Source of the DNA: Streptantibioticus silvisoli
Lineage (GTDB): Bacteria > Actinomycetota > Actinomycetes > Streptomycetales > Streptomycetaceae
DNA: 64,000 bases
Reading direction: 5' to 3'
Assembly (NCBI RefSeq): GCF_027947535.2
Contig: NZ_JAAGKO020000038.1
Span: forward strand, 21,158 to 85,157
Part shown: one piece after another, positions 16,520-24,374 of the stretch
Position numbering within the stretch: the stretch's first letter is position 1
Layout of the letters: each line of letters starts with the position of its first letter
Notes under the pieces: generated by a model
Told to the model about the DNA's origin: nothing
Database searches by the model: none
The model's input: only the letters and a program-made list of their open reading frames with translations
Made by a program: the position numbers and the translations under genes

Positions 16520-17110
16520 TCAGCCGTCCTTGCGGACCACCACGCGCCGCACGGTCCTGCCGGAGGAGGCGCTGACGACCTCCTCGTCAAGCAGCGGCAC
16601 GCCCGGGGTGAGGGCCTGGCGGACGGCGCGTTCGTCGACGGCGGCGTACAGCCGGCCGTGCTCGTCGCGGCGGTCGGCGCCTTCGGTGACGCGCCAGGTC
16701 AGGTAGAGGGTGCCGCCGGGCACCAGCAGCGACATGACGCGCAGCAGGGCGGGGGCCAGGTCCGGCTGCGGCAGGTGCATGATGACCGTCTCGCACAGCA
16801 CGTTGGCGAACGCGGCGGTCGGCAGGCCGTCGAGCGCGGGCAGCGCGGCCGGGGCGAACCGGACGCCGGGGTGGCGGCGGCGGGCCTCGGCGAGCAGTCC
16901 GGCCGAGGCGTCGTAACCGGTGGGGTCGTAGCCGTTCGCGTGCAGCCAGGCGGTGTCGCGGCCGGCGCCGCAGCCGATGTCGGCGGTGGGACCCGGGCGG
17001 AAGAACCGGCGCACCGCGGCCTGGAGGTCAGCGGGGGCGGGCTGGCCGTGCCAGTCGTCGGCGAAGGCGGCGGCGTCGCGGTCGTAGGCGCCGAGGGTGG
17101 CGGGGTCCAT
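16520..17110 (-). CDS. Class I SAM-dependent methyltransferase
   Basis: About 196 residues. ADIGCGAGRDTAWL (about 45-58) is motif I for S-adenosylmethionine binding, GYDASAGLLAEAR motif II, and FANVLCETVIMHLP the post-I acidic region; VPGGTLYLTW is the motif before strand 5. Compact size and lack of extra domains suggest a small-molecule methyltransferase; substrate unknown. ATG 17110 overlaps the stop of the upstream methyltransferase as TGATG and has AGGAG 5 bases upstream; GTG 17113 is the alternative. The two methyltransferases are translationally coupled and may act on related substrates. Confidence 0.82.
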   Translation of the reverse strand: MDPATLGAYDRDAAAFADDWHGQPAPADLQAAVRRFFRPGPTADIGCGAGRDTAWLHANGYDPTGYDASAGLLAEARRRHPGVRFAPAALPALDGLPTAAFANVLCETVIMHLPQPDLAPALLRVMSLLVPGGTLYLTWRVTEGADRRDEHGRLYAAVDERAVRQALTPGVPLLDEEVVSASSGRTVRRVVVRKDG

Positions 17111-17925
17111 CACTTCTCCTGGTCGGTGGCGACGACGGCGAAGACCCGCCGGAAGGGGTAGACGGTGCCGTGCGGGCCGGGCGGGTAGGCCTCGCGGAGC
17201 GCGGCGGCGTACCGGGCGAGGAACCGGTCGGCGGCGGCCGGGTCGGCGGCGAGCGCGGTGAGCACCGGGCGCAGCGCGCTGCCCTTGACCCAGTCCAGGA
17301 CCGGGTTGTCACCGGTGAGCAGCTGGGCGTAGGTGGTCTCCCAGGCATCGACGCGGCGGCCGGGGCCGGCGAGCAGGTCGAGGTAGCCGGCCGGGTCGCT
17401 GACGCCGGACCGCCGCAGGCCGAGGCCGCCGAGCCGGTCCGCCCACTCGGCGCCGTCGCACAGTTCGCCGAGCAGGACGTGGCTGCGGGCACCGGCCTGG
17501 CCGGGGACCTGGAAGGCGAGGACGCCGCCGGGGGCGAGGCCGTCGATCCAGCGCGGGATCATCTCGCGGTGGTTGGGCACCCACTGGAGGGCGGCGTTGG
17601 AGACGACGAGGTCGTACGGCTCGTCCGGGAGCCAGCGGGCGGCGTCGCCCTCGCGGAAGTCGATGGCGCCGCCGCCGGCGGTGGGGCCGGCGTACCGCCG
17701 GGCGGCGTGCAGCATGTCGGCGGAGGTGTCGAACCCGGTGATCCGGGCGGCGGGCCAGCGTTCGGCGAGCAGCGCGGTGACGTTGCCGGCGCCGCAGCCG
17801 AGGTCGGCGATGCGCGGGGCGGGGCCCGGCAGCCGCGGGACGCGGTGCAGGAGGTCCTGGAACGGACGGCTGCGATGGCCCTCGTGGCGGAGGTACTGAC
17901 CGGGGTCCCAACTGGCCTGCGTCAT
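17110..17925 (-). CDS. tam: Trans-aconitate 2-methyltransferase-like protein
   Basis: 271 residues. WDPGQYLRHEGHRSRPFQDLL at the N-terminus, IADLGCGAGNVTALLAERWP as motif I and the LQWVPNHREMIPRW segment are the hallmarks of Tam, which methylates trans-aconitate, a toxic by-product of the citrate cycle, using SAM. PFRRVFAVVA closes the family C-terminus. ATG 17925 is supported by AAGGGA upstream; the open frame extends further but without family similarity. First gene of a two-gene unit with the small methyltransferase. Confidence 0.85.
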   Translation of the reverse strand: MTQASWDPGQYLRHEGHRSRPFQDLLHRVPRLPGPAPRIADLGCGAGNVTALLAERWPAARITGFDTSADMLHAARRYAGPTAGGGAIDFREGDAARWLPDEPYDLVVSNAALQWVPNHREMIPRWIDGLAPGGVLAFQVPGQAGARSHVLLGELCDGAEWADRLGGLGLRRSGVSDPAGYLDLLAGPGRRVDAWETTYAQLLTGDNPVLDWVKGSALRPVLTALAADPAAADRFLARYAAALREAYPPGPHGTVYPFRRVFAVVATDQEK

Positions 17926-18363
17926 GAGAGTCCCTTCGCCGGGTGGTGTCCGCGGCGGCCGACGACGACACGGCGTACCGCCGCCCTCACCCTCCACCCC
18001 AGCATCTCTTGACGTCAAGTTTCTCCACGCCGAGATACAGCCTCCGGCGGGTCGGCGGTCGGCGGTCCGGCGGGGTCAGTGGATCGACGGTCGGCGGTCG
18101 GTAGGTCAGTGGGCCGGCGGTCGGCGGTCGGCGGCCGGCGGTCGGCGGTCGGCGGTCGGCCCCGAACGACGCGGATCAACCCCGGACCGCCAGGATCGGG
18201 TCAGCTCCCCGACGGCCCGGATCACCGCGAACCGCCCGGATCGGGTCAGCTCCCCGACGGCCCGGATCGGCCCGGCCCGGCCCGGGTCGGCTCCGAACGC
18301 CCCGGAATCACCCCCGGATCGGCTCAGCCCGGCCGGCCCGGCCCGGCGCAGCTCAGCGCGGCG
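17926..18363. repeat. Intergenic region with heptamer array and 45-base direct repeats
   Basis: No gene is supported. GGCGGTC repeats in tandem six times at 18116-18157 (five perfect units), with scattered further copies from about 18050. Then a 31-base sequence starting GGATCGGGTCAGC occurs at 18193-18223 and again, identical, at 18238-18268 (period 45). The DNA consists of low-complexity GC repeats and probably evolves by slippage. Confidence 0.75.
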
Positions 18364-19053
18364 TCACGTCACCGCGCGGTAGCGGTGTTCCGGGCGGCCG
18401 GTGGAGCCGTAGCGCAGTTCCAGGCTGGCCAGGCCCTCGCGGACCAGGTACGACAGGTAGCGCTGGGCGGTGGCCCGGGAGACGCCGGTGCTCTCGGCGA
18501 CCTCGGCGGCGGACAGGTCGCGGCGTGCGGAGCGCACGGTGTCGCGGACCAGGGCGAGGGTGGGTGCGGAGTGCCCCTTGGCCAGCACCGGGGGCAGGGC
18601 CGCCGGGCGGGCGGCGCTGAACAGCGCGTCGACGTCGGACTGGTCGGGCTGGCCGCTGCCGTCCATCGCGGTCATCCGCTGCCTCAACTCCCGGTAGGCG
18701 GTGAGGCGTTCACCGAGTGCGGCCAGGGTGAAGGGCTTGACCAGGTAGCCGACGGCGCCGAGTTTCATCGCCGCGCGGATCGAGGCGACGTCGCGGGCGG
18801 CGGTGGTCATGATGGCGTCGGGCCGGGCCTCGGCGCGATCCCGGGTCAGCCGGCGCAGCACGTCCAGGCCGGTGCCGTCGGGCAGGTAGATGTCCAGCAG
18901 CAGCAGGTCCGCCCGGGTCTCGCCGACCGCGGTCAGCGCGTCGGCGACGGTGGGGCTCTGGCCGACGACCTCGAAGCCGTCGAGGCGTTCGATGCAGACG
19001 GCGTGGATCTGGCCGACGCGGAAGTCGTCCTCCACCACGAGGGTGCGTATCAC
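18364..19053 (-). CDS. DcuR/CitB-type response regulator
   Basis: 229 residues. Receiver domain with acidic pocket VVEDD, phosphoacceptor Asp54 (LLLLDIYLPDG) and Lys106 (YLVKPF). The C-terminal HTH (SAAEVAESTGVSRATAQRYLSYL, wing LELRYGSTGRPEHRYR) is the type found in CitB/DcuR regulators of C4-dicarboxylate and citrate use. GTG 19053 overlaps the TGA of the sensor kinase gene (GTGA), so the pair is co-translated. Likely target: the divergent ABC importer at 20980-23892 or another organic-acid transporter elsewhere. Confidence 0.9.
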   Translation of the reverse strand: MIRTLVVEDDFRVGQIHAVCIERLDGFEVVGQSPTVADALTAVGETRADLLLLDIYLPDGTGLDVLRRLTRDRAEARPDAIMTTAARDVASIRAAMKLGAVGYLVKPFTLAALGERLTAYRELRQRMTAMDGSGQPDQSDVDALFSAARPAALPPVLAKGHSAPTLALVRDTVRSARRDLSAAEVAESTGVSRATAQRYLSYLVREGLASLELRYGSTGRPEHRYRAVT

Positions 19054-20705
19054 GCGCCGGTCCCCTTTCCGATCAGGACGGCCGAGGTGCTGCCGGCCGG
19101 GCGGGGGTCGGCGGTGGGCAGCGTCACGGTGAAGACCGCGCCGGGCCCGGTGCTGACGTGCACCGAGCCGCCGTGCCGCTGGGCCAGCCGGTGGACCAGG
19201 GCGAGCCCCAGGCCCCGCCGGGCGGTGCCGCGGTCCGGGCGGGTGGACCAGCCGTCCTCGAAGATCCGGGCCCGGACGGCCTCCGGCACCCCGGGGCCGG
19301 AGTCGGCGACGCGCACGGTGATCCGTTCGGCGCACTCGATCAGCGTCAGCCGCACCAGCGGCGGTGCGCTGCCGCCGGAGGCCGCGGCGTCCACGGCGTT
19401 GTCCAGCAGGTTGCCGACGATGGTCAGCAGCCGGTCGAGGTGGGCGGGCTGCTCGCCCAGGACCGAGTCGTCGCTCAGCGTCAGCCGCACGCCGCGTTCG
19501 GCGGCCACCGTGGTCTTGGCCATGACCAGTCCGACCAGCAGCGGGGACCCGATGCGTTCGCGCACGTGGTCGGCGAGGGACGCCTCGGCGCAGCCCAGTT
19601 CCATGGCGTACTCCAACGCGGCCTCGTGTTCGCCGAGTTCGAGCAGCCCGGCCAGCACGTGCATGCGGTTGGAGAACTCGTGCTGCTGGGAGCGCAACGC
19701 GTCGGTCAGGCCGCGGACGGAGTCGAGTTCGCGCAGCAGCCCGACGAGTTCGGTGCGGTCGCGGACGGTGACGACGGCGCCGAGTTCGCGGCCGCGCAGC
19801 GCGACCGGCCTGCGGTTGATCAGCAGGAAGTGGCTGTCGGTCAGCACGGTCAGGTCCTGGCCCTCCAGCACGCCGGTCAGGGCGCGCCGCAGCCGCCCGT
19901 CGGGCATCAGGTCCTCCAGCCGGGCGCCCAGCGCGGTGCCCAGGGCGAGCAGCCGGCGGGCCTCGTCGTTGGCGACGGTGATCCTGCCGTCCGGGCCGAA
20001 GGCGATGACGCCCTCGCGGATGCCGTGCAGCATCGCCTCGCGGTCCTGGAGCAGGCCGGTGATCTCCTCCAGCTCCAGGCCGAACGTCGAGCGCTTCAGC
20101 CGCCGGGCCAGCAGGTAGGAGGTGACGACGCCGACGGTCAGCGCGATGCCGACGTAGAAGGCGAAGGACGGCAGTTGCTGCCACAGCCGGGTGAGGACCT
20201 GGGTCTCCTCGATGCCGACGGAGACCTCGCCGACGAGTTCCCCGGTGGGGCCGTACAGCGGGACCTTGCCGTTGGCGGCGCGGCCCAGCGTGCCGTGGTC
20301 GATGCCAGCGTGCGCGCGGCCGTCGGTGATGACCAGCGGCAGGCCGACGGACTTGCCGATGAGCGCCGGGTTGGGGTGGGAGTAGCGGATGCCGCGCAGG
20401 TCGGTGACGACGACGTAGGAGGCGCCGGAGGTGTGCCGGATGCGTTCGGCGATGTCCTGCACCACGTCCCCGCCGCCGCCGTACTCCATGCTGTCGCGGA
20501 TCTGCGGTTCGGCGGCCGTGGTGGAGGCGATGGCGACCGCCTCCTGCTCGTACTGGCGGTCCAGTTGCGCGCGCTGCGAGAAGGCCAGCAGGACGAATCC
20601 GACGATGCCGGTCAGGGCGAGGATGGCCAGCTGGCTGGTGAGGATGCGGGCCGACAACCGCCGGTTCCGGCCTCGCCGGCCGGTGAGACGGCTCAAGGTG
20701 CGCAT
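19050..20705 (-). CDS. DcuS/CitA-type sensor histidine kinase
   Basis: About 551 residues. Two membrane helices (about 18-40 and 170-190) enclose an extracytoplasmic PAS/PDC-like sensor domain with the RGIRYSHPNPALIGK motif that is conserved in citrate/C4-dicarboxylate sensors. A cytoplasmic PAS domain, the phosphoacceptor block LRSQQHEFSNRMHVLAGLL and the HATPase domain (GNLLDNAVDAA, DSGPGVP, RRGLGLALVH) follow. ATG 20705 keeps a short basic N-terminus before the first helix; the RBS is weak. The family senses small carboxylates in the periplasmic space and phosphorylates its coupled DcuR-like partner. Confidence 0.9.
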   Translation of the reverse strand: MRTLSRLTGRRGRNRRLSARILTSQLAILALTGIVGFVLLAFSQRAQLDRQYEQEAVAIASTTAAEPQIRDSMEYGGGGDVVQDIAERIRHTSGASYVVVTDLRGIRYSHPNPALIGKSVGLPLVITDGRAHAGIDHGTLGRAANGKVPLYGPTGELVGEVSVGIEETQVLTRLWQQLPSFAFYVGIALTVGVVTSYLLARRLKRSTFGLELEEITGLLQDREAMLHGIREGVIAFGPDGRITVANDEARRLLALGTALGARLEDLMPDGRLRRALTGVLEGQDLTVLTDSHFLLINRRPVALRGRELGAVVTVRDRTELVGLLRELDSVRGLTDALRSQQHEFSNRMHVLAGLLELGEHEAALEYAMELGCAEASLADHVRERIGSPLLVGLVMAKTTVAAERGVRLTLSDDSVLGEQPAHLDRLLTIVGNLLDNAVDAAASGGSAPPLVRLTLIECAERITVRVADSGPGVPEAVRARIFEDGWSTRPDRGTARRGLGLALVHRLAQRHGGSVHVSTGPGAVFTVTLPTADPRPAGSTSAVLIGKGTGA

Positions 20706-20711
20706 TGGCCG

Positions 20712-20762
20712 ATTCTGCACGGTGTCGCCCCGCCCTGCCCACCCCCGCACCGTGAGCAGAAT
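20712..20762. promoter_or_regulatory. Inverted repeat upstream of the sensor kinase
   Basis: ATTCTGC (20712-20718) and GCAGAAT (20756-20762) form outer arms, with CGGTG and CACCG inside. The left arm is only 7 bases from the kinase ATG, so the structure could act as an operator in the divergent region or hide the kinase ribosome site. No other gene lies in 20706-20979. Confidence 0.4.
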
Positions 20763-20979
20763 GCGCTGAAGCTGTTTCAACGCGGAAAAGCCAGAAAACG
20801 CGCGCAAGACTCGTCAGCGCCGCCGCCCGCTTCTACGGTCACCGTCATTCGTCATGCGTCAGGTGCCGGCGACATCCGCGGCACCGGCGGCCGACACACG
20901 CGACAAGGCGGACCGGGCCCGCGGCCGGTGCGGACACGCACCGGCCGGGCCCGTCCGGCCGAAGGTGGTGCTGACCGAA

Positions 20980-21897
20980 GTGAACGACACCGTGCGCGAC
21001 GCGGGCGGCGGGACTCCCCCGCCGGACGGCGTCCCGGCGATCGAACTGGCCGCGGCGACCAAGCGGTTCCGTACGCCGTCGGGCGGGGTGTACACCGCCC
21101 TGCGCGACCTGGACCTGCGGGTGGAGCCGGGCGAGTTCTGCGCCGTCGTCGGCCCGACCGGCTGCGGCAAGTCGACCACCTTGTCCCTGGTGTCCGGCCT
21201 GGAGGCCCCCACCGCCGGCCAGGCGCTGATCCACGGCAAGCCGGTGACCGGCATCGACCCGCGGGTCGGGTTCATGTTCCAGACGGACGCGGTCTTCCCG
21301 TGGCGCTCGGTGCTGGACAACGTCGCGGCCGGTCCGCGCTTTCGCGGCATGGGCAAGCGCGAGGCGATCGACAAGGCGCGCGACTGGCTGCGCCGGGTGG
21401 GCCTGTCGGGGTTCGAGGACCGGCTGCCGCACCAGCTGTCGGGCGGTATGCGCAAGCGGGTGGCGCTGGCGCAGACGCTGATCAACGAGCCCGAGATCCT
21501 GATGATGGACGAGCCGTTCTCCGCGCTGGACGTGCAGACCCGGCAGATCGTGCAGAACGAGCTGCTGGGCCTGTGGGAGATGACGCGTCCGGCGGTCGTG
21601 TTCGTCACGCACGACCTGGAGGAGGCCATCGCGCTGGCCGACAAGGTCGTCGTACTGACCGTCGGCCCCGGGACCGTCAAGGACACCTTCACGGTCGACC
21701 TGCCCCGGCCGCGCCGGGTGCAGGAGATCCGCATGCAGCCGCGGTTCGTGCAGCTGTACGAGCGGATCTGGACGTGTCTGCGCGACGAGGTGGAACTCGC
21801 CTACGCCCGCAGCGCGGGCACGGCCCCCGCCGACGGCGGCGTGGCACTGGAGAAGGCTGGCTCGGCCTCCGGGCCGGCCGGGGAAGGACAGCACTGA
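20980..21897 (+). CDS. NitT/TauT-type ABC transporter ATPase
   Basis: About 305 residues. Walker A GPTGCGKST, Q-loop FMFQTDAVFPWRS, signature LSGGMRKRVALAQ, Walker B ILMMDEPFSALD and switch His in VFVTHDLEEA are complete. The FPW segment after the Q-loop and strong SsuB/TauB similarity place it among importers of sulfonates, nitrate or thiamine precursors. The start is uncertain: GTG 20980 is chosen as the closest to the conserved domain; GTG 20968 and ATG 20854 are in frame. It overlaps the permease gene (TGATG) and forms an operon with permease and binding lipoprotein. Confidence 0.88.
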   Translation: MNDTVRDAGGGTPPPDGVPAIELAAATKRFRTPSGGVYTALRDLDLRVEPGEFCAVVGPTGCGKSTTLSLVSGLEAPTAGQALIHGKPVTGIDPRVGFMFQTDAVFPWRSVLDNVAAGPRFRGMGKREAIDKARDWLRRVGLSGFEDRLPHQLSGGMRKRVALAQTLINEPEILMMDEPFSALDVQTRQIVQNELLGLWEMTRPAVVFVTHDLEEAIALADKVVVLTVGPGTVKDTFTVDLPRPRRVQEIRMQPRFVQLYERIWTCLRDEVELAYARSAGTAPADGGVALEKAGSASGPAGEGQH

Positions 21898-22775
21898 TGG
21901 CCGCCGAGACCCTCACCCGGCCCGGGCCCGCCGACACCGACGAGGCCACGGCGGCCCGCGCCGCCCGCTCGCGCCGCCGCAACCGGCGGCTGCTCATCCT
22001 GGGCGCGCAGGTGCTGATCGTGGTCGTCGTCATCGGCGGCTGGCAGCTCGGCGCGGAGCGGGGCTGGCTGGACAAGTTCACCTACGGCTCGCCCTCCGGA
22101 GTGGTCTCGCAGCTGAAGACCTGGTTCTCCCAGGGCACCGCCACCGGCTCGATCTGGCACAACATCGCGGTCACCATGCAGGAGACCGTGCTGGGCTTCC
22201 TGATCGGCACCGTGGCCGGCGTGGTGCTGGGCATCCTGCTCGGCCGGTTCCGGGCGCTGGCGGACGTGGCGGCGCCGTTCATCAAGGCGGGCAACTCCAT
22301 CCCGCGCGTGGTGCTGGGCTCGATCTTCATCATGTGGTTCGGCCTGGGCCCGTCCGGCAAGGTCGCGCTGGCCGTGGTGCTGGTGTTCTTCTCCGTCTTC
22401 TTCAACGCCTTCCAGGGCACCCGCGAGGTCGATCGCAACTTCATCGCCAATGCCCGCATCCTCGGCGCCTCCGAGTGGCGGGTGACCACCCAGGTGGTGC
22501 TGCCGTCCGCGATGACCTGGATCGTCGCCTCGCTGCACGCCGCGTTCGGCTTCGCGCTGATCGGCGCGATCGTCGGCGAGGTGCTGGGTGCCCAGGCCGG
22601 CCTGGGCCAGCTGATCGAACAGGCCCAGGAGAACTTCAACGCCAACGGTGTGTACGCGGGCATCATCATCATCGCCGCCCTGGCGCTGATCGCGGAGTTC
22701 CTGATCACCCGGTTCGAGATGCGGGTGCTGCGCTGGCGGCCCAGCGAGCTGTCCGGCGACGCCGCCGGGCTGTGA
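21897..22775 (+). CDS. NitT/TauT-type ABC transporter permease
   Basis: 292 residues. A basic N-terminal tail, then six predicted membrane helices with the EAA loop DRNFIANARILGASEWRVTTQVVLPSAM. The pattern (SSxPRVVLGS-like NSIPRVVLGSIFIMWFG, GAIVGEVLGAQAGLGQLI) is that of SsuC/TauC permeases. ATG 21897 shares its first base with the stop of the ATPase gene and GGAAGGA lies upstream. It forms the membrane channel of the importer with two copies of the ATPase. Confidence 0.9.
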   Translation: MAAETLTRPGPADTDEATAARAARSRRRNRRLLILGAQVLIVVVVIGGWQLGAERGWLDKFTYGSPSGVVSQLKTWFSQGTATGSIWHNIAVTMQETVLGFLIGTVAGVVLGILLGRFRALADVAAPFIKAGNSIPRVVLGSIFIMWFGLGPSGKVALAVVLVFFSVFFNAFQGTREVDRNFIANARILGASEWRVTTQVVLPSAMTWIVASLHAAFGFALIGAIVGEVLGAQAGLGQLIEQAQENFNANGVYAGIIIIAALALIAEFLITRFEMRVLRWRPSELSGDAAGL

Positions 22776-22845
22776 CCACCCGGGCGATCCCCCCGTACTG
22801 CCCAGCAATACCCTCCCTGTGACACCACCGTTAAGGAGACCCGCG

Positions 22846-23892
22846 ATGAAGCAGGTCAAGAAGTCGTTGCTCGCCGTCGCCGCCTGTACCGCGCTGGCAC
22901 TGTCGCTCAGTTCCTGCTCCGGCGGCTCGGCGAAGACCGCGCCGAAGAACGCGGCCGGCGACTCGACCGTGCGCCTGATGGTCGGCGGGCTGGACAAGCA
23001 GATCTACCTGCCGGTGATGCTGGCCAAGAACCTCGGCTACTTCAAGGCGCAGGGCATCAACGCGGTCATCTCCGACGAGCCGGCCGGGGTGGACGCCGAG
23101 ACCGACATGCTCGCCGGGCAGCAGGACGCGGTCGTCGGCTTCTACGACCACAACATCGACCTGCAGTCCAAGGGCAAGTCGACCGAGTCCGTGGTGCAGC
23201 TGCTCCAGGCGCCCGGTGAGGTGGAGATGGTGCGCTCCGACGAGGCGTCGTCGATCACCTCGCCGGCCGCGTTCAAGGGCAAGAAGCTCGGTGTGACGGG
23301 CCTGGGCTCGTCGACCAACTTCCTGACCGAGTACCTGGAGTCGCGCGGCGGGCTGAAGAACTCCGACGCCACCTCGGTGTCGGTCGGCGCCGGTTCGACG
23401 TTCGTGGCGGCGATCAAGAACAAGCAGATCGACGCGGGCATGACCACCGAGCCGACCATCTCGGTGCTCCAGGCCCAGCACCTGGCCAAGCCGATGATCG
23501 ACATGCGCACGGTGGCCGGCACCAAGGCCGCGCTCGGCGGCACCTACCCGGCCTCCTGCCTGTACATGACGACCGCCTACATCCAGAAGAACCCGCAGGT
23601 CGTGCAGAAGATGGTCAACGCCTTCGTGCAGACGCTGCACTGGATCGGCACCCACAGCGCGGCGCAGATCACCGCCAAGATGCCGGCGTCGTACTACGCG
23701 GGTGTCGGCAAGGGCGTCTACACCACGGCGCTGGCCAACGAGAAGGCGATGTTCTCCCCCGACGGCCTGATGCCCTCCGACGGCCCCTCGACCGTGCTGA
23801 AGGTGCTGTCCGCCTTCGACCCGACCGTCAAGGGCCACAAGGTCGACCTGTCGAAGACCTTCACCAACCAGTACGTCCAGAAGGCGTACTGA
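22846..23892 (+). CDS. NitT/TauT-type substrate-binding lipoprotein
   Basis: 348 residues. Lipoprotein signal with lipobox LSSC (Cys24-25 region), then an NMT1/SsuA-type binding fold (KQIYLPVMLAKNLGYFKAQGINAVI, DMLAGQQDAVVGFYDHN, VTGLGSSTNFLTEY). AAGGAG precedes ATG 22846 by 7 bases. It delivers the ligand to the permease/ATPase pair immediately upstream. Ligand cannot be deduced: sulfonate, nitrate/bicarbonate, or thiamine/riboflavin precursors are all handled by this family; control by a carboxylate-type sensor next door suggests a small anion (inference). Confidence 0.9.
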   Translation: MKQVKKSLLAVAACTALALSLSSCSGGSAKTAPKNAAGDSTVRLMVGGLDKQIYLPVMLAKNLGYFKAQGINAVISDEPAGVDAETDMLAGQQDAVVGFYDHNIDLQSKGKSTESVVQLLQAPGEVEMVRSDEASSITSPAAFKGKKLGVTGLGSSTNFLTEYLESRGGLKNSDATSVSVGAGSTFVAAIKNKQIDAGMTTEPTISVLQAQHLAKPMIDMRTVAGTKAALGGTYPASCLYMTTAYIQKNPQVVQKMVNAFVQTLHWIGTHSAAQITAKMPASYYAGVGKGVYTTALANEKAMFSPDGLMPSDGPSTVLKVLSAFDPTVKGHKVDLSKTFTNQYVQKAY

Positions 23893-23935
23893 AAAAGGCT
23901 CCCCCCACGGTAAAACTCCCCCCACGGTGATGACG

Positions 23936-23964
23936 CGGCCCCTTCCGGACTCCGGGAGGGGCCG
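23936..23964 (+). terminator. Terminator after the NitT/TauT operon
   Basis: Thirteen-base arms CGGCCCCTTCCGG (23936-23948) and CCGGGAGGGGCCG (23952-23964) with one mismatch and a 3-base loop. A duplicated CTCCCCCCACGGT lies just before it. Confidence 0.8.
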
Positions 23965-24374
23965 CCGCCACGTGATCCGCATCTCCCCGCGGCCGGCGGT
24001 CCCGGCCGCCGGTGACGGTCAACGCGCTTGTGCGGCAAGGCCGTTGGCGGTTCGCCGGGGGTGGCGCGGCATCCGCCCCGGCCATAGGCACCCCTTTGAC
24101 TTCCCACAAGTAATAGTTCAGTCTTCTGGGCGTGCCCGGACCTCTCGCCCCCGACAGCGCCGCCATCGAGCTGGCGCTCATCGGCGTGACCGGACACAGC
24201 GTGGCCGACATCCACTGTCGCTGACCCCGACCCGTTCCGGACCCCGCCCACCGGCCCCGCCCGCGTGCGCCCGCCCCGGAACCGCCCCGCGCGGGCGTGG
24301 AGCCCCGGCCGTCACAGCCCGCCACCCCGTGCGCGAACCCCGCCCGTTCCCCGGTAGTGAAAGGCCGTTCCCCG
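23965..24374 (+). promoter_or_regulatory. Upstream region of the oligopeptide ABC operon
   Basis: No gene is supported here. A locally A/T-rich segment carries TTGACT (24096-24101), 17 bases, CAGTCT (24119-24124), a candidate promoter about 250 bases before the binding-protein gene, leaving a long untranslated leader of unknown purpose. Confidence 0.4.

Noticed and set aside
18364..20742. A 792-codon minus-strand frame that includes the response regulator
   Set aside because: Its first two thirds overlap the sensor kinase in another frame and are Arg/Pro-rich; only the part from GTG 19053 has the receiver and HTH domains.
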